Assembly (NCBI GenBank): GCA_029859555.1
Contig: JAOUCV010000072.1
Coordinates: forward strand, 1-8,996
Direction of reading: 5' to 3'
Length of the DNA: 8,996 nucleotides
Origin: Gammaproteobacteria bacterium
Lineage (GTDB): Bacteria > Pseudomonadota > Gammaproteobacteria > UBA9214
Position 1 is the first letter of the stretch; each line of letters begins with the position of its first letter. Made by a program: the position numbers and the translations under genes. Positions 1-8,996 of this stretch are shown piece after piece. The notes beneath the pieces are model-generated. The model was not told the origin of the DNA, made no database searches, and saw nothing but the letters and a program-made list of their open reading frames with translations.

Positions 1-351
1 CAGGGTCAAATCGATGTCCAGCCCGGCCGCATCCCATTCCTTCATGGCAGTAATCACTGCTTTGAAAAGATTGGTATTCAAACCGCCACACAGGCCGCGG
101 TCAGTGGAGATCACAATCAAACCAACCCGCTTTGTCTCGCGCTCGATCAGGTAGGGATGATGGTATTCCGGGTGCGCATGTGACAAATGTGCCACGACAT
201 TCTGAATCTTGTCCGCATAGGGACGCGTCGCCAGCATGCGCTCCTGTGCCTTGCGCATCTTGCTCGCCGCCACCATCTGCATCGCCTTGGTGATCTTTTG
301 CGTGTTCTTGATGCTCGCAACCTGAGTGCGGATTTCCTTCGCGCCTGCCAT
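1..351 (-). CDS. atpG: ATP synthase F1 gamma subunit, N-terminal part (cut by left edge)
   Basis: Gamma is the rotating central shaft of F1: it turns inside the alpha3beta3 ring and couples proton flow through Fo to ATP synthesis on the cytoplasmic face of the inner membrane. Only the first 117 codons are present; the E. coli protein has about 287 residues. The N-terminus begins M-A-G-A-K-E-I-R and forms the long helix of the family ([11 protein letters not shown], then M-V-A-A-S-K-M), with the conserved D-R-G-L-C-G-G-L-N motif at residues 84-92. The ATG at 351-349 is preceded by an AGGA Shine-Dalgarno. It lies 47 nt downstream of the atpA stop, as expected in an atp operon, with atpD and atpC presumably beyond the left edge. 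No frame disruption is seen. Identity is very secure. Confidence 0.97.
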   Translation of the reverse strand, partial: MAGAKEIRTQVASIKNTQKITKAMQMVAASKMRKAQERMLATRPYADKIQNVVAHLSHAHPEYHHPYLIERETKRVGLIVISTDRGLCGGLNTNLFKAVITAMKEWDAAGLDIDLTL

Positions 352-398
352 TTTCTATCCTGTCACCATCATCTCTGTTTGCGGGATTGCGCCGGGGA

Positions 399-1940
<1,542 letters not shown>

Positions 1941-1997
1941 AGTTTTTACCTTGAATAAGCTTTAAATCTATTAATAAATCGGGGTCAGTGGTCCGGC

Positions 1998-2534
1998 CTA
2001 ATGAATCAGCGCCGTACCCAGACGTTGCAGCTTGCCGCGCACGGAGCCGTCAATGACCAGGTCGCCGGCGCGGATAATGGCACCACCCAGCAGTTCGGCA
2101 TCAGTAGAACAGCTAAGCTCGACATCGCGCCCAAGTCGCTTGCGCAGACTGGCGATCACTTCCGCCTGCTGTGACTCGCTGGCAGGAAAGGCCGTCACCA
2201 GTTGCGCCTGAACGGTACCCTCAGCCGCGCGGCGATCGATCTCGAATAACGCGGCAATCTCCGGCAACAACAGCAGTCGCCCGTTGCTCGCCAGTACCCG
2301 CACAAAGTTGGCGCAGTTGGCATTGAGATTTCCACCAGCCACCTGGATAAACAGGTCGGCCAGCTGTGTCTCTGTCAAATGCGGGCTGTTAATCAGCTCA
2401 TGCATGGCAGCATCATCAGCAATAGCCGCCAGCAAGGACAGCATCTCCGACCAGTCTTTTAGCGCGTGCTCTGCACTGGCAAACTCAAAAGCTGCCTGGG
2501 CATAGGGACGTGCAACAGTAATCAGTTCGGCCAT
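1998..2534 (-). CDS. atpH: ATP synthase F1 delta subunit (OSCP homologue)
   Basis: Delta sits on top of F1 and joins the alpha subunit N-termini to the b-subunit peripheral stalk, so that the head does not turn with the rotor. The product has 178 residues (E. coli 177). It starts M-A-E-L-I-T-V-A-R-P-Y-A-Q-A-A-F-E, the recognisable N-terminal helix of the family. The C-terminal region holds the usual pattern L-G-G-A-I-I-R-A-G-D-L-V-I-D-G-S-V-R-G-K-L at about residues 149-169. The protein is soluble, with no membrane segment. Its ATG lies 9 nt after the atpF stop, so the two are probably translationally coupled, and atpA follows after 57 nt. Sequence is usually poorly conserved in this subunit, but motif, length and position agree. 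Confidence 0.97.
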   Translation of the reverse strand: MAELITVARPYAQAAFEFASAEHALKDWSEMLSLLAAIADDAAMHELINSPHLTETQLADLFIQVAGGNLNANCANFVRVLASNGRLLLLPEIAALFEIDRRAAEGTVQAQLVTAFPASESQQAEVIASLRKRLGRDVELSCSTDAELLGGAIIRAGDLVIDGSVRGKLQRLGTALIH

Positions 2535-2543
2535 GTCCGTTAC

Positions 2544-3014
2544 CTAGATTTCCGCGGCCAGCTTGTTGAGCAGCTCGGCATGGGTAGCCGGATCGACTTC
2601 ACGCTCCAGTATCCTGGAGGCAGCAGCCAGCGCAACGGCCACCACCTGGCCACGCAGATCTTCCTTGACGCGGTTGAGCTCCTGGTCAATCTCCGCACGT
2701 GCAGCGGTCAGTATCCGGCCGCCTTCATCCTTGGCATCGCCCTTGGACGCATCAATAATCTCGGCGGCACGCTTGTCGGCACGGTTGATAATCTCACTGG
2801 CCTGATCCTTGGCCTCGCGCAGCAGTTCCTTGGCACGTTCCTCGGCCAGGGCCTGCTCACGCTTGCCGTGTTCGCCAGCGGCCAGGCCATCGGCAATCTT
2901 TTTCTTGCGCTCTTCAAGAGCATGCAGGATCGGCGGCCAGACATACTTCATGCAGAATACGACAAACAGGAAAAAGGCTATCGCCTGGCCAATCAGGGTA
3001 GCATTGATATTCAT
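2544..3014 (-). CDS. atpF: ATP synthase Fo b subunit (peripheral stalk)
   Basis: Subunit b forms the dimeric peripheral stalk that anchors the F1 head to subunit a in the membrane. The product has 156 residues, identical in length to E. coli b. It begins M-N-I-N-A-T-L-I-G-Q-A-I-A-F, followed by one hydrophobic membrane helix at about residues 5-25 (A-F-F-L-F-V-V-F-C-M-K-Y-V-W-P-P). From about residue 30 on it is a long, highly charged, Ala/Glu/Lys-rich helix typical of the right-handed coiled coil. The C-terminal part A-S-R-I-L-E-R-E-V-D about 20 residues from the end is the delta-binding region. It lies between atpE (34-nt gap) and atpH (9-nt gap). Only one b gene is seen and no b' paralogue, as in Gammaproteobacteria. 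Confidence 0.98.
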   Translation of the reverse strand: MNINATLIGQAIAFFLFVVFCMKYVWPPILHALEERKKKIADGLAAGEHGKREQALAEERAKELLREAKDQASEIINRADKRAAEIIDASKGDAKDEGGRILTAARAEIDQELNRVKEDLRGQVVAVALAAASRILEREVDPATHAELLNKLAAEI

Positions 3015-3048
3015 GTCAGCACCTCTACGTCTTGATCAGCGGCGTGAA

Positions 3049-4549
<1,501 letters not shown>

Positions 4550-4610
4550 TATCTTTATAAATCAATGCCTTGCGTGTTTCCGGTCGGCCTGCTGCCGGTA
4601 CCCCATGCCC

Positions 4611-4634
4611 GTGGCGCAGCTTTTCGCTTGCCAC
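4611..4634 (-). other. Stem-loop in the atpI leader
   Basis: Read on the minus strand, GTGGC (4634-4630) pairs with GCCAC (4615-4611). Inside this AGC pairs with GCT around a GAAAA loop, with a small internal asymmetry of A against GC. It lies just downstream of the predicted -10 box, so it would sit within about the first ten nucleotides of the mRNA. Stem-loops at 5' ends can protect transcripts from decay; that role is inferred only. There is no U-run, so it is not an intrinsic terminator. Confidence 0.4.
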
Positions 4635-4646
4635 AGAGAGCCGGGG

Positions 4647-4676
4647 ATTATAAAGAGACTCTATGCGAGGGGTCAA
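4647..4676 (-). promoter_or_regulatory. Predicted sigma70 promoter of the atp operon
   Basis: On the minus strand a -35 element TTGACC (4676-4671) is separated by 18 nt from a perfect -10 element TATAAT (4652-4647). It lies in the 180-nt gap between the cytochrome stop and atpI. A start site near 4640 would give a leader of about 90 nt before atpI. Placement directly ahead of the first atp gene supports it as the main operon promoter. No operator-like palindrome is evident around it. Confidence 0.75.
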
Positions 4677-4729
4677 TAAAATCAGGGTAAATTAGGTAGA
4701 AATGCGTACGCTACTGCATCCGCCAGCGT

Positions 4730-7018
4730 TCAGGGTGTTGCTGAAGGCGACAATGCCTGCAATTTTTTCGCATAGTGGCTGGCCGCCGCCGCATTGCCCT
4801 GGTCACGGTTAAAGGCCACCAGTGCACCGAGAATATCGGTGTTGTTCGGAAAACGCGTGTGTGCCCCCTGCAACACCAGTAATGCCTGCTCCGGCTCTGC
4901 GGTTGAATTAAGCGCCACCGCATAGACATAGACATAGCGTACAGTGTCGGGATCCAGCGTAACCGCCTGCTGTAACGCCCCTACAGCTGCCGCTGCACGT
5001 CGCTGGCGAACCAGCGACAGCCCCAGTGCATAGTGCAGTTCGGCCGCCGTCGGCATGGCGTCAATGGCCTGCTGCAGGGTTTGCTCGGCGGCCGTTTCAT
5101 TGCGACGGCCACGGTAATAGTCCGCCAGGTTCACCCAGGCCGGTGTATAGGCCGGGTTCAACTCAATGGCCGTCCTGTAGGCCTGCTCGGCCTGTTGCAA
5201 CGCTCCCTGCTGTACGTAGAGATTACCCAGATTGGTCTGCGCCTCGGGACGCTCGGCGCTGGCCAGCTGCGCATCGATAAATTCCTGTGTCGCCTGTGCC
5301 AGCTGCAGACGCTGCGTCTCATCCAGATCGCCTGCCGGTAATGCCACCAGTACCCGCGCGGCCTCGATACGCACGGCACGCACATCATCTTCCAGAAACG
5401 GGAACGCCAGTTGTACCCGCAGTCCCACCGGTAGCTGTTCCAGCAGGCCCAGGGTGGCCTCACGCACCAGCGGATCGTCATCCCACAAACCTTGCGTCAA
5501 CACATCAAGCGACTGCGCATCCAGGTAAGGGCCGGCCAGTGACAGGGCCGTCGCGCGGGCTATACCGGGGGTCTCTGCCGCGCGTATCAGTTGCAGCAGC
5601 GAATCGGCGGCTTGCGGATCTTCTCGCCGGGCAGCAGCAAACGTTGCCGCCCAGTCCTGAAACCCCTGTGGCGCAGCACCGTACCAGTCCTGCACCTGCG
5701 CGGCAGCCCACGCGTCGCTGTTGTCTTCGTGGCAGTTAGTACAGGCATTCGGCGTACCCAGCGTCACCGACAGGTCCGGGCGCGGGATGCGAAAACTGTG
5801 GTCATGGCGCGGGTCGACCACCATGTAATCGCGTGGCGGCATGTGGCATTCAATACAGCTGGCCCCACTGGAATCGGGTGCGTGGAAATGGTGCTGCTTG
5901 CTGGCAAATTTATCGGCCGCGTGACACTGCAAACACACTCCACTGCCGGGCTTGCGCAACTGCTGACTGTGCGGATCATGGCAATCGCTGCAGCTTACCC
6001 CGGCATGGTTCATGCGGCTCTGCAGGAACGAGCCGTAGACGTACACCTCGTCTTCAATCTGGCCGTCAGGAAAGTACATGCCCTCATCAAGCAGGCGTGG
6101 CAGGTAATGATCCAGCAATGGTTCGCCATGCACATAGCCCGCCGAGATGACACTGCGACGCGCATGGCAGCGCGCACACACCTCTATCTCGACACTGCTC
6201 TTGCGCGGCTCGCTGCGCTGTGCCGTGCCGGTAGTGACCTGCGGCTGCCAGTGCACACCCTGGCGTTCGTCCAGCTGCACAGTCAAACCCTTGCTGGCCG
6301 CCAGCTTTTCCCAGCCGGTTTTTTTGTTCGCCCAGTGAAGATGCTGCGCACCGGGTCCGTGACAGGCCTCACAGGAAACGTCAATCTCTGACCAGCGTGT
6401 GTCGAAGCGCTGTTGCAGCGGGTCGTAGTTCTTTTGCAGATGGGTTGAATGGCACTCGGCGCACATGCTGTTCCAGTTGTGGTTCAGCCCGCTCCAGTGC
6501 AACTCGTCATCATGACTGATGGTTTCATCGGGATACAGGTGGAACCAGCGTTGCCCCCCCTGCGCCTGCGGCCGCGTATCCCAGGCAATGGTCAGCGCCT
6601 GCAGCCGGCCACCGGGTAATTCCACCAGGTATTGCTGTAACGGCTCCACGCCAAAGGTGTACTTGATCTCGAAGTCGGCGAGCTTGCCGTCCGGCCCGTC
6701 GGTACGTGCCATGAAACGGCCGTCTTTTTTGAAAAAACGACTGCTAATGCCGGCATGGCTGAAATCACGATTATTGAAATCGCCCAGCACTGTTGTTTCA
6801 GTGGCATGCTGCATCGCAAGGTCATGATGCGAACCCTGCCAGGCTTTTTCCTGCGCGGCATGACAACTGGCACAGTGCTGGCGGCCGACGAAATCAGTAC
6901 CGCTGACGGTATCGCCGGCAAAGGTCTGGCCGGCGAGCAGCAACAACAGAATAAGAGGGAAAACAGGCATAGTCAGGGCTTGTACTGTCAGGAGGCAACA
7001 AGCGCGGGCAAACTGCAC
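4730..7018 (-). CDS. Exported octaheme c-type cytochrome with HEAT-like and TPR repeats
   Basis: This is a large (762-residue) periplasmic multiheme cytochrome. Eight CxxCH heme sites are visible at Cys 49, 186, 216, 281, 343, 362, 388 and 426. Many extra histidines (for example S-H-H at 63-65, C-H-D-P-H at 346-350, R-H-D-H-S at 404-408) could be distal ligands. The spacing and the block C-H-M-P-P-R-D-Y-M resemble the cytochrome c554 / doubled-CxxCH class. Residues about 485-565 form HEAT-like helical repeats (D-D-P-L-V-R-E-A, D-D-V-R-A-V-R-I-E-A-A-R) and about 592-755 form TPRs (N-L-G-N-L-Y-V-Q-Q-G-A-L-Q-Q-A). A Sec signal peptide ends near A-G-Q-T-F-A at residue 34. The start is uncertain: GTG at 7018 gives an n-region with an Arg, ATG at 6970 gives a shorter signal, and neither has a clear Shine-Dalgarno. 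An electron-transfer or redox-enzyme role is inferred; the substrate is unknown. It follows the lipoprotein gene after about 119 nt. Confidence 0.9.
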   Translation of the reverse strand: MQFARACCLLTVQALTMPVFPLILLLLLAGQTFAGDTVSGTDFVGRQHCASCHAAQEKAWQGSHHDLAMQHATETTVLGDFNNRDFSHAGISSRFFKKDGRFMARTDGPDGKLADFEIKYTFGVEPLQQYLVELPGGRLQALTIAWDTRPQAQGGQRWFHLYPDETISHDDELHWSGLNHNWNSMCAECHSTHLQKNYDPLQQRFDTRWSEIDVSCEACHGPGAQHLHWANKKTGWEKLAASKGLTVQLDERQGVHWQPQVTTGTAQRSEPRKSSVEIEVCARCHARRSVISAGYVHGEPLLDHYLPRLLDEGMYFPDGQIEDEVYVYGSFLQSRMNHAGVSCSDCHDPHSQQLRKPGSGVCLQCHAADKFASKQHHFHAPDSSGASCIECHMPPRDYMVVDPRHDHSFRIPRPDLSVTLGTPNACTNCHEDNSDAWAAAQVQDWYGAAPQGFQDWAATFAAARREDPQAADSLLQLIRAAETPGIARATALSLAGPYLDAQSLDVLTQGLWDDDPLVREATLGLLEQLPVGLRVQLAFPFLEDDVRAVRIEAARVLVALPAGDLDETQRLQLAQATQEFIDAQLASAERPEAQTNLGNLYVQQGALQQAEQAYRTAIELNPAYTPAWVNLADYYRGRRNETAAEQTLQQAIDAMPTAAELHYALGLSLVRQRRAAAAVGALQQAVTLDPDTVRYVYVYAVALNSTAEPEQALLVLQGAHTRFPNNTDILGALVAFNRDQGNAAAASHYAKKLQALSPSATP

Positions 7019-7137
7019 GCCGGCCGCTTGTTATTTATTTATCAGCGAAGAAAGTTTGTTTCCGGTTCAGTTGCATAGCCACCACCGTTGCCCGAATAAA
7101 ATCAGCAGTAGTTAACAGCCGCCTCTGGCACCGGCAT

Positions 7138-7299
7138 TTACGGGGCACCCGCTGGCCGCGTGGTGGTGTGCTCCTCTTTTTCCAGGTAGGGAATGCCGGC
7201 AAATTTTTTCACCGTTACCAGTGTACGGCTGTCCTTGTAATAGGTATCGGTTGAACAGCCGGAAACCAGCAACAGCACAGTCAGTAAACAAATTTTCAT
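7138..7299 (-). CDS. Small predicted lipoprotein of unknown function
   Basis: A 53-residue product with a clear lipoprotein signal: M-K-I-C, a short hydrophobic core, then the lipobox V-S-G-C with the lipidated Cys at residue 15. Serine, not Asp, follows the Cys, which suggests outer-membrane sorting by the usual +2 rule. The mature part is only 39 residues, polar and rich in Thr, Lys and Glu (T-Y-Y-K-D-S-R-T-L, Y-L-E-K-E-E-H-T-T-T-R), with no known domain that I recognise. The ATG at 7299 was chosen over an upstream start at 7344 because GGAG lies 7 nt before it and the signal peptide begins there; the longer form would start inside the inverted repeat. It sits between the sulfatase (76-nt gap) and the cytochrome, so a shared envelope task is possible but unproven. 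Confidence 0.72.
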   Translation of the reverse strand: MKICLLTVLLLVSGCSTDTYYKDSRTLVTVKKFAGIPYLEKEEHTTTRPAGAP

Positions 7300-7323
7300 T
7301 CCACAACTCCAACGATTGGTCGT

Positions 7324-7356
7324 GCCGCCACCGGGAAACAGCAACCCGGTGGCGGC
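7324..7356 (-). repeat. Perfect 12-bp inverted repeat between sulfatase and lipoprotein genes
   Basis: The arms GCCGCCACCGGG (7324-7335) and CCCGGTGGCGGC (7345-7356) are exact reverse complements around a 9-nt loop (7336-7344), so the transcript can form a very stable GC-rich hairpin. On the minus strand it is followed by A-C-G-A-C-C-A-A-T and not by a U-run, so it is not a standard intrinsic terminator. It ends 13 nt before the lipoprotein Shine-Dalgarno. A role in mRNA processing, stability or translational control is inferred. The core is repeated in the last codons of the sulfatase gene (7383-7392). Confidence 0.8.
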
Positions 7357-7375
7357 GACAACAGGGGGTCGAATA

Positions 7376-8932
7376 CTAGCCGCCCGGTGGCGTCAGTTTC
7401 TGCATCACCTGGTCAAGACTGAAACTGGCGGCTTTTTGGCGTGGCGGGAATTCCTCGAATGTTGCAAGAAACTGTCCCACATAGGCCTGGGCTGGCACCA
7501 GCAGGTAGGCGCGATCCAGCAACCAGTCGAAGTAGGTATTCGAGGTCTGCATGCCGCGTTCGTAGGGATCACGACGCAGGTTTTCAATATACGGCACGCG
7601 TAGCGGTACAAACGGCTCTATCCAGGCCTGGAAAGTGGCCTCGGCTCGCTGCTCCATGAAGATCATTTTCCAGTCCTGATAGCGCAACGCGGTCAGGTCA
7701 CCGTCATCGGAAAAGTAAAAGATTTCCTTGCGCGGCCCCTTCTCGGCCTTGCCGGTCAGGTAGGGCAGAAAGTTATAGCCGTCCAGATGCACCTTGTAAT
7801 CGCGTCCCAGGGCAGAGTGTCCGGTGAGCAGCTTTTCCTTCACATCCGGCTCACCGGCGGCGGCGAGAAAAGTCGGCAACCAGTCCATGTGATGCATGAT
7901 TTCGTTGGACCAGGTGCCGGCAGCTATGTTGCCGGGCCAGCGCACCGCCGATGGCACGCGCCAGCCACCTTCCCAGTTGGTATTCTTCTCGCCGCGAAAC
8001 GGGGTCATGGCGGCATCCGGCCAGGTGTTCATGTGCGGTCCATTGTCGGTGGAATAAAACACGATGGTGTTATCGGCAATTTTCAGCTCTTCCAGCTTAT
8101 CGAGGAACTTGCCAATGTGACGGTCGTGCTCAACCATGCCGTCGCTGTACTCGTCCTGACCGGAAATTCCACGCAGCTCTTTTTTCACATGGGTGCGAAA
8201 ATGCATGCGGGTGCCGCTCCACCAGACGAACCACGGCTTGCCGGCCTTCGTCTGTGCCTCGATGAAGGCGATGGCACGGTCGGAGGTGTCGTCATCAACC
8301 GTTTCCATACGCTTTTTGGTGAGTGGACCGGTGTCCTCGATCTTCTGGGTACCATCGGCCTGAGCAAATGAATGCATCACGCCGCGCGGACCGAATTTTT
8401 TGGCGAATTCCGGGTTCGTTGGATAGTCCTCGTTCTCCGGCTCTTCCTCGGCATTGAGGTGGTAGAGATTGCCGTAAAACTCGTCAAAACCATGGTTGGT
8501 AGGCAAATGCTGGTCCTGGTCACCGAGGTGGTTCTTGCCAAACTGGCCGGTAGCATAGCCATGGTTCTTCAACAGTCCGGCAATAGTCGGCTCTTCCTCG
8601 CGCATGCCAAGTTCTGCACCCGGCAGACCCACCTTGGACAGTCCGGTACGAAAGACACTCTGCCCCATGATGAAGGAGGAACGCCCCGCGGTGCAGCTTT
8701 GCTCGCCGTAATAGTCAGTAAAGGTCATGCCCTCACTGGCAATGCGGTCGATGTTCGGTGTCTTGTAACCCATCAGGCCGTGGGTATAGGTCGAGATATT
8801 GGACTGGCCGATATCATCGCCCCACACCACCAGGATATTAGGCTTGTTGCCGGTAGCCGCCAGCACGTTGCCGGCTGCTATTAATAGTAAGAACCCGCAG
8901 CACTGGCGGGTCAGTTTGATTGCGTTACGCAC
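7376..8932 (-). CDS. Secreted type I sulfatase (arylsulfatase-like, formylglycine-dependent)
   Basis: The product is a 518-residue enzyme of the alkaline-phosphatase superfamily that hydrolyses sulfate esters. Export is shown by a basic n-region (R-N-A-I-K-L-T-R), a hydrophobic core and a likely cleavage after N-V-L-A at residue 25. The mature start N-K-P-N-I-L-V-V-W-G-D-D-I-G holds the metal-binding Asp pair D39-D40. The active-site motif is C-T-A-G-R (80-84), fitting the C-x-[PA]-x-R rule for conversion of Cys80 to formylglycine. Further active-site residues are K133 and H135 (G-K-N-H-L-G-D), D296-N297 (S-T-D-N-G-P-H) and K316. The GTG at 8932 was chosen because GGAG lies 7 nt upstream; the GTG at 8938 is only 1 nt from it. 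The substrate cannot be told from sequence, and no formylglycine-generating enzyme gene is in the window. It lies 30 nt after an upstream gene. Confidence 0.94.
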   Translation of the reverse strand: MRNAIKLTRQCCGFLLLIAAGNVLAATGNKPNILVVWGDDIGQSNISTYTHGLMGYKTPNIDRIASEGMTFTDYYGEQSCTAGRSSFIMGQSVFRTGLSKVGLPGAELGMREEEPTIAGLLKNHGYATGQFGKNHLGDQDQHLPTNHGFDEFYGNLYHLNAEEEPENEDYPTNPEFAKKFGPRGVMHSFAQADGTQKIEDTGPLTKKRMETVDDDTSDRAIAFIEAQTKAGKPWFVWWSGTRMHFRTHVKKELRGISGQDEYSDGMVEHDRHIGKFLDKLEELKIADNTIVFYSTDNGPHMNTWPDAAMTPFRGEKNTNWEGGWRVPSAVRWPGNIAAGTWSNEIMHHMDWLPTFLAAAGEPDVKEKLLTGHSALGRDYKVHLDGYNFLPYLTGKAEKGPRKEIFYFSDDGDLTALRYQDWKMIFMEQRAEATFQAWIEPFVPLRVPYIENLRRDPYERGMQTSNTYFDWLLDRAYLLVPAQAYVGQFLATFEEFPPRQKAASFSLDQVMQKLTPPGG

Positions 8933-8962
8933 TGGCACTCTCCTTTGTTATTTTAAAACCAA

Positions 8963-8996
8963 CTACTTCGTCAATGCTTCCATGGCCTTTTCCGTA
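8963..8996 (-). CDS. C-terminal end of an unidentified upstream gene (cut by right edge)
   Basis: In one minus-strand frame the last codons read T-E-K-A-M-E-A-L-T-K and then stop (TAG, 8965-8963). This looks like a normal amphipathic C-terminal helix and would end 30 nt before the sulfatase start, suggesting co-transcription. Another frame stays open through the Shine-Dalgarno and ends inside the sulfatase start region, which is less likely. Too little is present to name a product. Confidence 0.4.
   Translation of the reverse strand, partial: TEKAMEALTK

Noticed and set aside
2466..3035. 189-codon open frame on the plus strand
   Set aside because: It spans the atpH-atpF junction in antisense. 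The Leu/Gly-rich appearance comes from the complement of the coiled-coil codons.
5591..6391. 266-codon open frame on the plus strand
   Set aside because: It is antisense to the heme-binding part of the cytochrome. The eight in-frame CxxCH motifs fix the coding strand, and the plus-strand product has no family features.
7040..7081. Possible 13-codon leader peptide (M-Q-L-N-R-K) before the cytochrome
   Set aside because: It is very short, with no clear Shine-Dalgarno, regulatory codon run or following attenuator hairpin, so chance is the simpler explanation.
7324..7356. Inverted repeat read as an intrinsic terminator
   Set aside because: The stem is strong enough, but no U-run follows it on either strand, so it is kept only as an inverted repeat.
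7787..8371. 194-codon open frame on the plus strand
   Set aside because: It is antisense to the sulfatase, whose catalytic motifs are intact. It looks like a shadow.

Overview
The window looks like a chromosomal segment of a Gammaproteobacterium. Every gene I can support lies on the minus strand, so transcription runs from right to left. The lineage call rests on the F1Fo ATP synthase genes: the order atpI-B-E-F-H-A-G, an alpha subunit of exactly 513 residues, a b subunit of 156 residues, and a c subunit very close to the E. coli type with a proton-carrying Asp60. Base composition is GC-rich, and the species cannot be named from the sequence.

Left half (1-4676): the first seven genes of an atp operon. 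atpI (a small membrane assembly protein) is followed after 2 nt by atpB (a), then atpE (c), atpF (b), atpH (delta), atpA (alpha) and the first 117 codons of atpG (gamma), which runs off the left edge. Upstream of atpI there is a near-consensus sigma70 promoter (TTGACC - 18 nt - TATAAT, 4647-4676). It implies an untranslated leader of about 90 nt that can start with a small stem-loop. The gap before atpE is very AT-rich with a strong Shine-Dalgarno, as expected for the subunit needed in most copies.

Right half (4730-8996): a putative exported-protein cluster reading into the atp operon from upstream. Right to left it holds the last codons of an unidentified gene, a secreted type I sulfatase with a C-T-A-G-R formylglycine motif, a 53-residue lipoprotein, and a large octaheme c-type cytochrome with HEAT-like and TPR repeats at its C-terminus. 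All three complete products carry export signals (Sec, lipobox, Sec), so they would act in the periplasm or on the envelope. The sulfatase-lipoprotein gap has a perfect 12-bp inverted repeat, and a third copy of its core overlaps the end of the sulfatase gene, so alternative RNA folds are possible.

The ATP synthase part is ordinary. The unusual part is the sulfatase / mini-lipoprotein / octaheme-TPR cytochrome set directly upstream of it, whose joint function I cannot assign from sequence. No RNA genes, CRISPR arrays, insertion sequences or phage genes were seen, and no gene-free stretch exceeds 300 bases.
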